NCBI GenBank assembly: GCA_032719365.1
Contig: CM064867.1
Span: 42,433,651-42,497,650 of the forward strand
Length of the DNA: 64,000 bases
From: Prinsepia uniflora
Taxonomy: Eukaryota > Streptophyta > Magnoliopsida > Rosales > Rosaceae
Direction of reading: 5' to 3'
The position numbers were made by a program, and so were the translations under genes. This document shows, one piece after another, positions 1 through 11,969 of the stretch. The stretch's first letter is position 1. Every line of letters begins with the position of its first letter. The notes beneath the pieces were generated by a model. It was not told the DNA's origin. It made no database searches and was given only the letters and a program-made list of their open reading frames with translations.

Positions 1-2205
1 GGTGGCTACGCCGTGAGGCGGATCAAACCAAGACAAGGAGAGGCTGAGGAGGTTGCAGGGAGTCTAACAACCACAGTGGTGGGCGGCGGCGCGCACGGCG
101 GAGCTGCAATCGAAGGGTAAGTCTTCCTGCTCTGTTTTCCCGTGGAATTTCATTTGGAAAGTTGTGACTCTGGGTTGAGAGTCGAGAGGATTGGAGGTTA
201 GGGTAGTGATCAGAGAGGTCCTAGGTGTCGATTAGGGTGGTCGCCGTGACGGGGCCGTACACGGCGGAGCTCAGTCGAAGATGGGTCTCTTTTACCCTGT
301 TTCGGCAGTGAACTTCGAACGGTAAGTCGACGAGTTTGGGGGTGAGTCGACGGTATAGGAAGGTTGGTCTGGGTTCAGGGAGGTCTTAGGGACCGTCTGG
401 CGTCACCACCGTTACGGGAGGTGGCTGGAGTCGAGGAGTCGTGAAACAGGGGTCGAAGGGCTGTCTGGTTTCGAGCTTCAGTCGACGGTGTAGAGGCAGT
501 GTCGAGGTGAACGGGGTACGGGAAGAGATAGGGCAGGTCAGGACGAAGCTACAGGTGAAAGAAGGGATCGAATTGGTGGCCGGACGGCGGAGATCAAGTC
601 TCGCCGGTTCAGCCTGCGACGGCCGGTTCAGCACGGGTTGAAGACGGTACTGTAGCTGGCGCGTGGGGCCACGCGCAGCCACTTTGGGCGGCGCGTGGAG
701 GCGCGTGCGGCGGTTCTGGGAGGAACAGTCAACTTGACTTTTGATCTAGGAGTTGTGTTGAGTTTAATGGAGTTGGTTTCGGGTTAATCGGAAGTCGTTT
801 GAGTTTAGTTCCGCGAGGGTGAAGGTTTAGGGTCCCGGGGTTCTAGGTCTTCGGTTCGGGGATTTTTGAGGAACTTTAGGAGAGTGTTGGTAGATGTATT
901 AGTGACGTAATTTGACGGTGTTTGACAGGATCGAGATTTCCCGAGGAAGCCGAGGAACGGGCTGGACGTTCGGGACGCGAGTAGGGCTCAGTATTGTGAG
1001 TGGACCTCTTCTCTAAACTCGAGCATGCATAACTGTTTTCTATAATTGTCTTATGGTTTAAATCATGATTTTATGTTTATCGAATATGTTTGGTTGGTTT
1101 TTCAAGGAAATTGGGTTTTAGCACGTTTTACGAGGAATGGTTGGTTTCTGAAATATATGCTATGGTTTTGGGATTTCAAAAGATAAGTGGTTTTCAATGA
1201 TTATAAATGAATTTTGGAACATGATTTCGATAATAAAGGTTTTAGGTTTTAGAAACGGATTTCGGAAATGGAAGTTGGTTTTCAAGTGGAAAGTGGATTT
1301 CGGATTTGGGTTCGGAATGACGGTTCTGGATGCCGGAAGGGTATCGGACCAGTGATTTCGGATTCGGGTTTGGATGTGGATTGGTAAATGGTTTCAAATG
1401 GTTTTGGGATTGGATTTGCTGGATCTGGATATTGGGTTTAAAGACCCGGATATATGTGACGGGGGACCGGCCGGATTGGGTTTAAAGACCCGGATTGAGT
1501 TTAAAGACTCGGGAGTTTAAAGACTCGGATATATATTGATTTTCCCCCGTAGGCCTTGAGTTTAAAGACTCGGGAGTTTAAAGACTCGGATATGATTAAG
1601 GCCTGGATTGAGTTTAAAGACTCGGGAGTTTAAAGACTCGGATAGATCCAGCAGGTTTGATCGGGACATTTATGAGTTAATGTTCATGGTTTATGATACA
1701 GTTTTCTGATACTCATGTGTGGTTTCTTATGATATTTCATAGTGTTTCTGTTTCTTATGATGTTTAAGAATGATTCTTTTATTAATGTGTTTATAACTGC
1801 TGGTTATGCATGTGGTTTCAAAACGGAGGGTTTAACTCGGTTTTCTTATAAAATGGTTTTTGAACTTTTGTACTTTCTGGTCCACTCACATTTCCTGTTT
1901 TAATTGCCCTCCAGGTTGTGGAGCTAGCGCGGGGTCTTGACGTCGAGGCAGAGTCTGAGGCATAGAAGCGACGTGAGGGATTCTAGAAGAGTTTAAAGGC
2001 TTCTGTGTGCGTGTACTTTCTCGGTTTTTATTTTCCTTGTAATGTAGTGCTATGCTCTGTAAACGATAAGGATTTTGGGATATTCTGTAATTACTCCTGC
2101 GTTTGACTGGGTTCGAGTGAGTGTTCCTTAGGTGTTGTGTCGGGGAGTCAGACGGGAGCGGGATTTACCTCGGGTTTCGGGGTGAAACCGGGGTGGGTCC
2201 TGACA
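1..2205 (+). mobile_element. Right part of a plus-strand Ty3/gypsy LTR, cut by the window start
   Basis: This is a long terminal repeat without coding function. It aligns by eye with the right two-thirds of the LTR at 45533-48306: the GCGCGTG block near 655-710, GTGAGTGGAC at 996, TTTAAAGACTCGG words at 1435-1645, GTCCACTCAC at 1880, TTGCCCTCCAG to 1914, then the GTCAGACGGGAGC block and the terminus GGTCCTGACA ending at 2205. No primer-binding site follows, so it is either a 3' LTR or a solo LTR. Its start and any target-site duplication lie outside the window. Confidence 0.85.
996..1914 (+). other. Intron-like module inside the LTR
   Basis: The segment opens with GTGAGTGGAC, which contains a consensus-like GTGAGT donor. 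It closes with a T-rich stretch and TTGCCCTCCAG, which resembles an acceptor. GTCCACTCAC, the reverse complement of the opening word, lies at 1880-1889. A GCATGCAT word follows the opening. The same boundaries recur in LTRs at 7800-8785, 27862-28572, 30324-31680 and 47155-48004, and on the minus strand at 16423-14993. Splicing is inferred and not shown. Confidence 0.45.
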
Positions 2206-2990
2206 ACGGAACTCCATAGGATTGGAGTAGTACATGGCTAGTGGACCCGACTTGCGTCCCACTGAACTGGACTATCTCCTACGTCCAAATCTTGTATAAC
2301 TCGGGTCTTAGCCCGAATCTCAGTCACTAAGGACACTGACCCATAAGTCCAATAAACAAGGTTAAACAAGACCAAGCCACAATTTCCTAACTCGACAGTG
2401 TCTGACCATATACCCGTCCTTGGCATCCTAAGTGCCAAACAATCCTCACTCAGCCTTTCTGGCTCCTCTCGAGCCTTGATACCTTACCATGGCTCATCTC
2501 AAGTCTTTAACCAAAACCCTGACTCATTTTGAGTCCCACATCCACATCTCGACTCCTCTTGAGTCCCATCTCATACCAATCAATCATGCCATCATTGGCA
2601 TACCCAGTCACCGAGCAAGTACCAATGGTCAACCACATCTTATACGACCGATAAGGCCTAAGAGATATCCCTTCACATTTTAGACTTTTTAAATACACAT
2701 TCCACGTAAGGAATTCGCTGTGAATAATCTCATCACGAGTACAACTCGTTCGATTGTGCAACCTTTCTAGCCTCTGGGCTTATTCGTCCCCGGGACCCTC
2801 ACAATTCTGTGTCTAACAAACAGTAGTTCACAGTGTACTCTAAATAACATCGGACCCTCAACCCAAGGTCAATCTCGTCCGAGATCTATCACGAGGTCTC
2901 ATACACCCTCGTCTACCTGTCTCACTACCAGGTGGCGCATGAGGCTTACATTTCAGAGGCATGATGTGGCAGCATAATCAGCAACCTAGT
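2206..2990 (-). mobile_element. Internal leader of a minus-strand, non-autonomous LTR element
   Basis: This AT-rich, CA-rich stretch has no convincing reading frame. It lies just inside the primer-binding site and LTR that follow, so it should be the 5' internal part of a minus-strand element. Its texture resembles the non-coding interior at 18080-21286. No gag motif is visible in either strand. The left boundary abuts the end of another LTR at 2205, so the rest of the interior is missing. Confidence 0.55.
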
Positions 2991-3002
2991 GCTCTGATAC
3001 CA
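2991..3002 (-). promoter_or_regulatory. Primer-binding site, initiator-Met tRNA type
   Basis: The plus strand reads GCTCTGATACCA, the exact complement of TGGTATCAGAGC, the usual plant Ty3/gypsy and TRIM primer site. It lies three bases inside the LTR terminus that starts at 3006. This fixes the LTR to the right as a 5' LTR on the minus strand. Confidence 0.9.
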
Positions 3003-3005
3003 AAT

Positions 3006-4553
3006 TGACAGGACCGCCCCCGAAGGGACATTGATAACCGTGCCCGGTCCTGCTCCCGTCTGCCAAGTCGACTGAAGTTCCCAAATTACCCTCAGTACTT
3101 ACCAAACAAGGGATAGCCACACACGTACTCACTCATGCCTCCACCTCTCGACCAGCCTCACTCAACGCGCCACGACCTGGAGGGTCAATAAAAACACAAA
3201 TGGTGTGAGTGGACAAAAACGAATCAGTTTATAAAACAGTTACAGAAAGACATTTCTACCCTCCACGTAAAACCAATGCATGCATTCGAAAATCATTTCG
3301 CAATCCGTTACATTTTCAACATAAGAAAAACGTGTAAGAAAAAAAAATCATTTTCCTTTTCTTGACCTTCGGGTCTTAACCCGCAATCATAAACACGAGG
3401 CCTCAGCCCAAAATCACGAATCAAATCCAAGTACACACACATAATCCAAATCCGTCAAACCATAAAAACCGGGTCACTGCCAAACACATCCGAAAACATC
3501 AGAAATCCATAATAATTCAGAAGTCAATCAATCTGCTGGATCTCAAGTGCGCAGAAGTCTTTAAACTCAAAACCATGCGCATAATCAGGCCTTCTCGGGA
3601 TATCAACGAGTGGGTATCACAATAACTGAGTCTTTAAACTCATGAGTCTTTAAACACAATCCGGGCCCACCCCCATCATCAATTAACCGGATCTTTAAAC
3701 TCAAAACATAATCCAGAAATAGTACCAGGTCTTTAAACCCAAAACCATTTGTAAATCACAACAATCCAGGATCCATCGTGATCCAAATTCCAAAATCAAT
3801 CCGAAATCACATTTTGTCATAATAGGACTTATGTCCAAATTTCACATTCAAATCCCCAATCATATTCGTCATCCATTCTCGAATCCGAATTCGCAATAAT
3901 GATTCCGTAAACTAGCATCCGAAAACATCATTCCAAACCCAAATCTGGAAATCCATTTTCACGTTTCCAAAATTTGAATCTCGTTCAACAAAATTAGTTT
4001 TATGCCCTGGGCATCCAGCCCGAAATCACCTTTTCCAAAATCTGTTTTAAATCTTTGTAATCATTTCAAATCCCAAAGTCAAATCAAACCACATTTCAAA
4101 TTCCAAAGTCAAGGCATCAAAACCATGATCAAAACATAATATACTCGAAATCTCGTAAAACGCGCAAAACCGTAATAATCTCGAAATACGTGTCAAAATC
4201 GTAGGTCATACTCACAATCATAATCAAAACATCCTTAAAACATCATACTCACAAATCATGTAAAATCGTTCATCAAACCATCATCACAACATAAGAGAAA
4301 CCATAGTCTTGAAATACGTGCAGTGGCGTATTGCATACCAAAATACGTATAAATACGAAAATCGTAATTATCCCAAGTCATAATCATAATCATAGAAATC
4401 ATAGAAACATTTATGCATGCATTAAATTTTGAAAGCAAAGTCCACTCACACACTGTCCATAACGCTCGTTTTCGCGCCGCACGCGTTTTTGTAATTTCCG
4501 ACATTTTTCAGAAATCTCGAATCCTGTCCGAAAACATTCCTCAGTGTCACTAA
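3006..4553 (-). mobile_element. Minus-strand 5' LTR, truncated; left arm of a giant palindrome
   Basis: It begins TGACAGGACCG (the LTR 3' end read on the complementary strand). It carries the CCGTCTGCC block, GAGTGGACAA near 3205, TGCATGCATTCG, several GTCTTTAAACTC words and GTCCACTCACA at 4439. It stops at 4553 inside the TTAGTGACACTGAGG block. The U3 half is missing, and a plus-strand LTR of the same subfamily starts at the next base. Confidence 0.85.
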
Positions 4554-6221
4554 CGAGGGTCCGAAGGTTTATGTTAAGTTTTTAATTAATATTTAATTCC
4601 TGGAAAATTATGGGAAATTAGTATGATGTTATTTGACTCCTTAGTGACACTGAGGAATGTTTTCGGACAGGATTCGAGATTCCTGAAAAATCTCAGAAAT
4701 TACAGAAACGCGTGCGGCGTGAAATCGAGCGTTATTGACGGTGTGTGAGTGGGCTTTTCTTTCAAAATTTAATGCGTGCATAAATGTTTCTATGATTTCT
4801 ATGATTATCATTATGACTTGTGATAATTACGATTTTCGTATTTATACGTATTTTGGTATGCAATACATAACTGCGCGTATTTCGAGACTATGGTTTCTCT
4901 TATGTTGTGATGATGATTTGAAGAACGATTTTACAAGATTTGTGAGTATGATGTTTGAAAGATGTTTTGATTATGATTGTGAGTATGACCTACGGTTTTG
5001 ACACGTATTTCGAGATTATTACGGTTTTGTGGGTTTTACGAGATTTCGAGTATATTGTGTTTTGATCATGGTTTTGATGCCTTGAGTTTGGAATTTGAAA
5101 TGTGATTTGATTTGACTTTGGGATTTGAAATCATTTCAAAGATTTAAAACGGATTTTGGAAAAGGTGATTTCGGGCTGGATGCCCAGGGCATAAAAGTAA
5201 TTTTGATGAACGAGATTCGGATTTTGGAAACGTGAAAATGGATTTCCGAATTTGGGTTCGTAATGATGTTCCTGGATGCTAGCTTACGGAATCATTATTG
5301 CGAATTCGGATTCGGGAATGGATGACGGATATAATTGGGGATTTGAATGTGAAATTCGGACATAACTCCTATTATGACAAAATGTGATTTCAGATTGATT
5401 TTGGAATTTGGATCACGATGGATCTTGGATTGTTGTGATTTACAAATGGTTTTGGGTTTAAAGACCGGGTACTATTGCTGGATTATTTGTTGGGTTTAAA
5501 GACCCGGTTAATTGATGACGAGGGTGGGCCCGGATTGAGTTTAAAGACTCGTGAGTTTAAAGACTCGGTTATTGTGATACCCCTCGAGGCCAATTGATTA
5601 TTATCTGAGTTTAAAGACTCGTTGATATCCCGGGAAGGCCTGATTATGCGCATGGTTTTGAGTTAAAAGACTTCGGCGCACTTGAGATCCAGCAGATTGA
5701 TTGACTTCTGAATTATTGTGGATTTCTGATGTTTTCGGATGTGTTGGGCAATGATCCGGTTTTTATGGTTTGATGGATTTGGATTATGTTGTGTACTTGG
5801 ATTTGATTTGTGATTTTGGGCTGAGGCCCCGTGTTTATGATTACGGGCTAAGACCCGAAGGTCAAGAAAAGGGAAATGATTTGTTTTTCGTACACGGTTT
5901 TCTTATGTTGAAAATGTAACGGATTGCGAAATGGTTTTCGGATGCATGCATTGGTTTTACGTGGAGGGTAGAAATGTCTTTCTGTAACTGTTTTATAAAC
6001 TAATTAGTTTTTGTCCACTCACACCTTTTGTATTTTTATTGACCCTCCATGTCGTGGCGCGTTGAGCGAGACTGATCGAGCGGCGGAGGCATGAGTGAGT
6101 ACGTGTGTGGCTATCCCTTGTTTGGTAAGCACTGAGGGTAATTTGGGAACTTCAGTCGACTTGCTAGACGGAAGCAGGACCGGGCATGGTTATCAATGTC
6201 CCTTTGGGGGCAGTCCTGTCA
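4554..6221 (+). mobile_element. Plus-strand LTR, truncated on the left; right arm of the palindrome
   Basis: It starts inside an LTR at CGAGGGTCCGAAGG, the same block seen at 7610 in a fuller copy. It runs through GTGAGTGGGC near 4744, an array of GTTTAAAGAC words at 5455-5670, TGCATGCAT at 5944 and GTCCACTCACA at 6013, to the end GTCCTGTCA at 6221. From 4641 on it mirrors the preceding LTR. The acceptor-like CCTCCAG is CCTCCAT here. A 94 bp spacer without recognisable content (6222-6315) separates it from the next LTR. Confidence 0.85.
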
Positions 6222-6315
6222 TGATGCACATCGTGGGTGTGATTGATGGTTGGAGACCGTCGAGTGATAGAGAACTTGTGATACTCAACATGAGCAGGGT
6301 TGAGCATGGCTGAGC

Positions 6316-8905
6316 TGTGACGACCCGAAAATTCAAAAAAGGAAAAATTGGAAAAATTGGAAGGAAATGACGATTTTGCCCTTGGTTATGGGGGGCAAAA
6401 GTTGACTTTTTGATCGAGACCTTGTTTGGACTTTCTGGAAGGACCGTTTGATAGGTCTCGGGACGCTGAATCCGTAGACAGGCGGCACGTGTCGATCGGA
6501 GTTCAGACGCGGAAGTTATGGGTCTAGAATTGTGAGGGGTATTTTGGTAATTATGTGTGCAGGGGTAAAATGGTGATTTGACTAGTCCTGGCTGATTCAG
6601 CCATATTAATGATGTGTTAAACTGAGTTAAGGACACATGTACCCACTAAATTGGATGAGAATTAGCCACCTGGTGACATCTGTCACCACACTTGACGGAT
6701 TGGTGGCATGAATTGAATCATCATGCCTAATAATCGTGTTTAAAACAACATTTAAAGGGTTTGTTGAGCAGAGGGAAAAATAGAGAACATATTACTGTCT
6801 GATTGATCTTCCCAGAAACCAAAACTAATTGAGAAACTGATGCAACTGCGAGTGAAATTGTGAGGAAATATAGAGAAGAAAAGGGGAAGAAAAACCGAGA
6901 GAAACTGAACCCAAAACCCATGAAAGTTCGAATTGTTTATGTTTCGAATTTGAAACCTGGGACCACGATTACTGTAATTGACCTTGAATTCAGCTTTCTT
7001 GGATTGAGGAGAGTCGAACCCAATTAAACTAGAATGGAATTGGGGTCGTTTTGTGCTAGAACATAGGGGATGAAGACGTTGAATTTTCGAGCTTGAGTCG
7101 AGTAATTGGAGACATGGAACGATGAAATTGGCCTTGGAAACATGTTTAGTAGGATCCCACAATGCTTCCCGATGCATCAATTGAAAGAAAACAATGAGAA
7201 TTCATGGAGATTGGAGGATGAACAGTACTCGGGTATTCATTGAAAAGTTGAAATCGAATGGAAGAATTGAGGTAAGTTCTCAAGTAATTGAGATTACAGA
7301 ACTTTAATTGGATGAATAACGATGCTAACGGACGGTTCAATTGTAGGATTTGGTGCATAATTTATGGGGATCGATCAGGTTGAATCGCGGGTTACCGGAC
7401 CCGTTTGCAGGATAATCGGGTGAAGGAGACGACTGTGCAGGGCAATGTAGCACGTGCGTGGGTTTCACGTGCACCCACTCATGGCGGTGCGTGAGGGTGC
7501 ATGGACACGATTCCTGAGGTGAGGTCAACATGACTCTTATTCTATGTAATTTAACGAACATTTTAGCGTTGGTTTCGAGTCGATCAGATATCGTTTCGAT
7601 ATTGTATCGAGGGTCCGAAGGTTTATGTTACGTTTTTAATTCGTAATTAATTTATGGAAAATTATGGGAAATTAATTTGATGTTAATTAAGTCATTAGTG
7701 ACCCTGAATAATGATTTTGAGCAGGACTTGGAATTCCTGGAAGGTACCGAAAATTACGGAAACACGTGCAACTCGGAAAGCGAGCGGTTTGGACGGTGTG
7801 TGAGTGGACGTTTGTTTTATAAACTGTCATGCATGCATAGTTAAATGTTTTACATGATTGATTGCATGATTTGGTTTGCAATGTTGTCATGGTGATTTGG
7901 CATGATTATTTGTGATTAAATTATTATTTTAATCGGTCTTTCGGGCACATTTTACGAGAAATATGCAAATGATATTTTGGGCTAGGCCAGGAGTCAAAAT
8001 GGTGTCAAAAAGGAGATTTTGACTTAATTGGTAAGTCAAGGATGATTTATGGATTATTTTAATGTTTTCAAATGAGATTTTACGAATTTACATGTAAATG
8101 GTATTTGGGCTTGAGACCCAGTCGGGATTATTTTGACTTGGTTTGAAGTCAAGGATTTGATTGAAATGTGTAATCCCATGATGGTTTTCATTGTGACTGT
8201 GAGTGCGCAGACGATCGAAGCTAGGGGATTACCGAGACATCCGGAGCTTGGGGGAATATGATTGTGAGTTGTTTTTATGGTAAGCTAGCTTCTCGGATGC
8301 GACTGAGCTTGGATGTACCACTCGGATGTGTCTAAGGCTGGGGATGTGTTCGCCTAGATGTGACTGAGCACGAAGATTGAGCCCAGATGTGTCTGATCCT
8401 GAGAATGTGGCTAGATGGTGTCCTACGCGTAGTGCAGATGTGACTGTGTGACTGTTTGTGCACTTGTGAGTAGTGCAGATTGATTGATTGATTGTGCACT
8501 CATGAGTAGTGTAGTTTGATGTTCATATTGATTGCGTACTAATATTAAGTACGAGTTTTCTGGTCTTTGTGGCCAGGTAATTATTTTTTCATATGTTTGG
8601 CTTAAGAGCCAGGATTTGATACTTGTCGTGTGATTTGGCTGGAAAGCCGGTGATTGTTATTCATATGTTTTTCCCTATGCATGCATGGTTTGATAAACTG
8701 GAGGGGAAATGATCTAGTTGAAATGTATTTTCAAATGATATTATTTTTGTCCACTCGCAGCTTTTATGTTTTGATGACGCTCTAGGTCGTGGCATGATGT
8801 TCGGGGCTGATCGAGAGGCGGAGGCATGAGCGGAAATCAGTGCAGTTATCCCTTGTCTGACAGGTGCTGAGGGGTTATTTCGGGACTTCCGTCGACTTGT
8901 GATGA
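6316..8905 (+). mobile_element. Plus-strand LTR, 3' end truncated
   Basis: It starts TGTGACGACCC and contains GATTTTGCCC with GTTGACTTTT, the GCACCCACTCATGG/GCGTGAGGG block near 7470, GTGAGTGGAC at 7800, TGCATGCAT near 7830, GTCCACTCGCAG near 8749 and GACGCTCTAG to 8785. The terminal GGTCCTGTCA is gone: similarity to related LTRs fades after GACTTCCGTCGACTTG near 8900. Small open frames on either strand here show no family resemblance and are read as chance. Confidence 0.8.
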
Positions 8906-9296
8906 GCAGGATGTTAACTTGGCAGAATAAGATTGTTAGTTTGGATTTGAGTAGAAATGTCAACTTGGATTGTGAGTACACCTACGTAGGTAATACGTGA
9001 GATCGACGAGTGTCGATGACTCGAGCGAGACATGAGGGGTGACTTTTGGACTTCTAGAGACATGAGATTGAGCATTGAGGGTTTCTAGTAATGATAGGTC
9101 CCTTTTGAATACGGTCACAGAGGATGTACTAAGTTCACCACTTACCGTTGGATTGTAGTTGATGACGAGTGACGTTAATGTTGGTGCATACTGTGGATAG
9201 AGGATCTCACGTGTGCCTCGTGTTGGAGACAGGATTGGATTCCACAGTTTTGGTGTGGATTGGAGTTCATTTGAATTTCAAATATGAAATTATTTT
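8906..9296 (+). mobile_element. Remnant of an LTR-element interior
   Basis: About 390 bp lie between a truncated LTR and a polypurine tract. The last part resembles, in complement, the interior next to the 3' LTR of the minus element at 18080 onward (GGATTCCACAG and an AATTTCAAATATGAAATTA stretch). No gag or pol motif is visible. The primer-binding site and nearly all of the interior have been lost. Confidence 0.55.
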
Positions 9297-9309
9297 AAGG
9301 AGGGTAGAT
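9297..9309 (+). promoter_or_regulatory. Polypurine tract next to a 3' LTR
   Basis: AAGGAGGGTAGAT sits directly before the LTR start TGTAATGACTC. It matches the tract before the LTR at 45533 and, in complement, the one at 18080. This tract primes plus-strand synthesis in LTR retrotransposons, so the following LTR should be a 3' LTR. Confidence 0.85.
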
Positions 9310-9670
9310 TGTAATGACTCATCTTGAATTTTGTCATTAACCATAATTAATTAAGGATTAATTGAGGACTAATTGGGATTAACTGAGGATTATCGGACGA
9401 TCGGGATAAAATGACGATTTTTTCCCTTAGAAAGGGTGACAGAGTTGACTTTTTACCCGAGAGGTCCAATGCACGAGGACCGAAGACCATTACATAAATC
9501 AAGACGATACGAGTTCGTAGACAGGAGGCACATCGCAATCGAACATCGTACGAGAAAGTTCCGAGTCAGGGACGATTTTGAGAACTATTCACAAATGCAT
9601 GTTTTACGAAGAGTTGACTATTGGGTTTGTCTTTAGTGGGCCCAAAATATTAGTATGGACCAATCGATGA

Positions 9671-10196
9671 GTGAAAAGTGTTACTCATCCCATTGGCCCA
9701 TTCCCCCTATTTTATGCATCTACTCCTATTCCATTTTCATTTTTACACAATCTTGAAACCCTCTTCCCTTTCCTTGTTCTTCTGATGCTGCTTGAGAAAG
9801 AGAGAGACGGAGAGTGAGTAAGAGGACTGGAGAGACTAAGGAGGATGGTGGTGAGAGGCTAAGCCGCCGTGGACGGCTAAGGAAACCCGGAAAAAAAAGT
9901 AAACCTGTAACCTGGGAATTTGGTGGATTAGTGACAAGTATTACTCATCCCATTGGCCCATTTCCTCTATTTTATGCATCTACTCCTATTCCCTTTTCAT
10001 TTTTACACAAACCTGAAACCCTCTTCCCCTTCCTTGTTCTTCTGATGCTGCTTGAGAAAGAGAGAGACAGAGAGTGAGTAAAAAGACTGGAGACACTAAG
10101 GAGGATGGTGGTGAGAGGCTAAACCGCCGTGGACGGCTAAGGAAACCTGCAAAAAAAAAAAAGGTAAACCTGTAACCCGGGAATTTGGTGGATTAG
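9671..10196 (+). repeat. Tandem duplication of about 260 bp in the LTR promoter/leader
   Basis: Unit 1 is about 9671-9930 and unit 2 about 9931-10196. Each holds a half-preserved ACTCATCCCATTGGCCCA palindrome arm, a TATTTTATGCATCTACTCC TATA-like stretch, GAGAAAGAGAGAGA and the GCCGTGGACGGCTAAGGAAACC block. The second unit ends with a longer A run. The duplication doubles the presumed core promoter and transcript start of this LTR. Confidence 0.85.
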
Positions 10197-11564
10197 ATTT
10201 TAAGTTTTGGATGTTTGGGTTTGGTTCTAATGATTTGGACATGTTTTGGAGCTCACAAGAGCATGTAGGGATGAGATCGGAAGGCGGAGGACCACGGGAC
10301 AGCCTTGGAAGGAGGCTGGAAGTTTAACTGTAGAAGATCTTTGGTGATATGTGAGTTTCAGGCCTAGTTTTTGTGTTTTTAGGTTAGGGATCTATTCCTA
10401 GGAGGAAGACGATTAGATTGGTGAGAGAATGGTCGAAGGTGAGAAACAGCTGAGTTCTGGCTGGGCCAGGGTTTCTGGTCAAACGACCTGTTATAGTCAA
10501 ACGAGTCGACTCGTTTGAAGGTTGAAGATGTTGATGTGGACCAGTGAGAGGGTGCCACATGGTAGGGTGTCAGGAGCTGTCAGGTGATGTGGCAACTAAC
10601 GTGGTAGGTCCACATCAGCATTATCAGACCAAGTGGACCAGTAAGATGGTGCCACATGGCAGGATGTCTGAGAGGTGCTAGACTTGTTAGTGACACGTGG
10701 TAGAACATGTGGCACCAATTAGGGAGTACCACGTCGTAGGCTCTCAAAGCTGACAGGTGACAGAGTGGTCAGGCTGACGTCAGCAGGTGACATTAGTAGC
10801 AGACGTCAGTGTTGACCAGCGTGACGTTAGTGTTTACCGGCGTTGACCGCCATTGGCCTGGGCGTGTGAACTTTGACCGAAGCGTGAGGGTGCGTGGGTA
10901 CAAATTTTGAGGTCAAAATGGTCCTATTTGATAGATTTCGACGTTCTCAATCCAATGGTGGTGGTATCAGGTCTATCAGAGATCGTTTGATATGTTATTT
11001 GGAGGTTTTGAGCCTAAGAAAGCATGTTCGGGGTGCCTTCTCGGTTCTTAGGTGGTTAGGGGTCTGTGATATGAACTTATGTAGGTTGATAGTGACCTTT
11101 GGATATGATTTGGACAGGTCCAGACATCCAAGTGATTGTGGATTAGCCTCGGAGAAGCTTACGTCGCGGATTGCATGAGCACAGCATGGACGGTCCGTGA
11201 GTGGACTTTTTTTTCATGAAATGATGCATGCATAACTATTTTATATGTTTTATGAACACGATTTGAGATGCATAGATTTCATATGATTTAAATATAATTT
11301 CTTCGGTATTTTCGTAGAAAATGCGATATTGCACATAGTTCGAGGTATCTATTTTTATATGATACTTGGGCTTAGGCTGAGTATTCTACGTGCAAGTGAT
11401 TTATATGATTTTTATGGTTTCACAGAGAGGCGTGAGACCGAGGATTTTCCTTTTGATTTTGAATGATTTTACAAAGATGCATGAAATCGATATTCGGGCT
11501 TGAGTCCTAGTTGGTTATGGACTTTGACTTGGATTAAAGTCAAAGGTGGTTTGGAAAAAGGCAT

Positions 11565-11682
11565 ATTAGACTAAATGCACCCTAAACTCACACCTTTGTC
11601 ACAGTTTGCACCCTGAACTGATTATTTATTCACTTAATACCCTAAAATGTCCGAGTTGACCCACTCAACTCCTTTTCCATTA
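11565..11682 (+). repeat. Left terminal inverted repeat of the Pack-MULE-like element
   Basis: It pairs with 13134-13251. Matching blocks in order are ACTAAATGCACC, CACCTTTGTCACA, CACCCTGAACTGATTATT, a (C/T)CTTAA(T/C)ACCCT word and CACTCA(A/G)CTCCTTTT. Differences are mostly single-base, several of them transitions. Confidence 0.85.
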
Positions 11683-11969
11683 CATACGTTCATTTTGATG
11701 TTAAAATGACTATATGGCACCTATATGGATTAAGATTCATTAAATTAATAAGGTGAAATTATAGAATTTCACAACTCTCCTTCTCAATCTCCCCCAACCT
11801 CAATCTTCTCCAAAGACCTGAAACCTTCATCCTCTCTCTCCCCCCCTCTTTGCAACCTTGAGCTTCATCTTCAACAAAATATACTGTTTGGAAGAGGAAG
11901 GAATCTAAATCGACCAAATTCGAGCATGAAAACATTAGATTTCCCCCTAATTTTAAGGGTAGCGTAACA

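Larger units (their letters stand above)
3006..6221. repeat. Large inverted repeat, arms about 1.55 kb
   Basis: The left arm is 3006-4553 and the right arm 4641-6221, with an 87 bp spacer at 4554-4640. Blocks match in mirror order from the LTR termini (TGACAGGACCG versus its complement ending at 6221) to the inner edge (TCAGTGTCACTAA versus TTAGTGACACTGA). The right arm keeps one extra TTTAAAGACTC block near 5585-5625 that the left arm has lost. It arose from two opposed LTRs of one subfamily, broken at almost the same point. Confidence 0.85.

Noticed and set aside
6193..7561. Host genes on the minus strand
   Set aside because: The frames of 60-150 codons overlap each other inside an LTR, show no motif, and are not kept in related LTRs.
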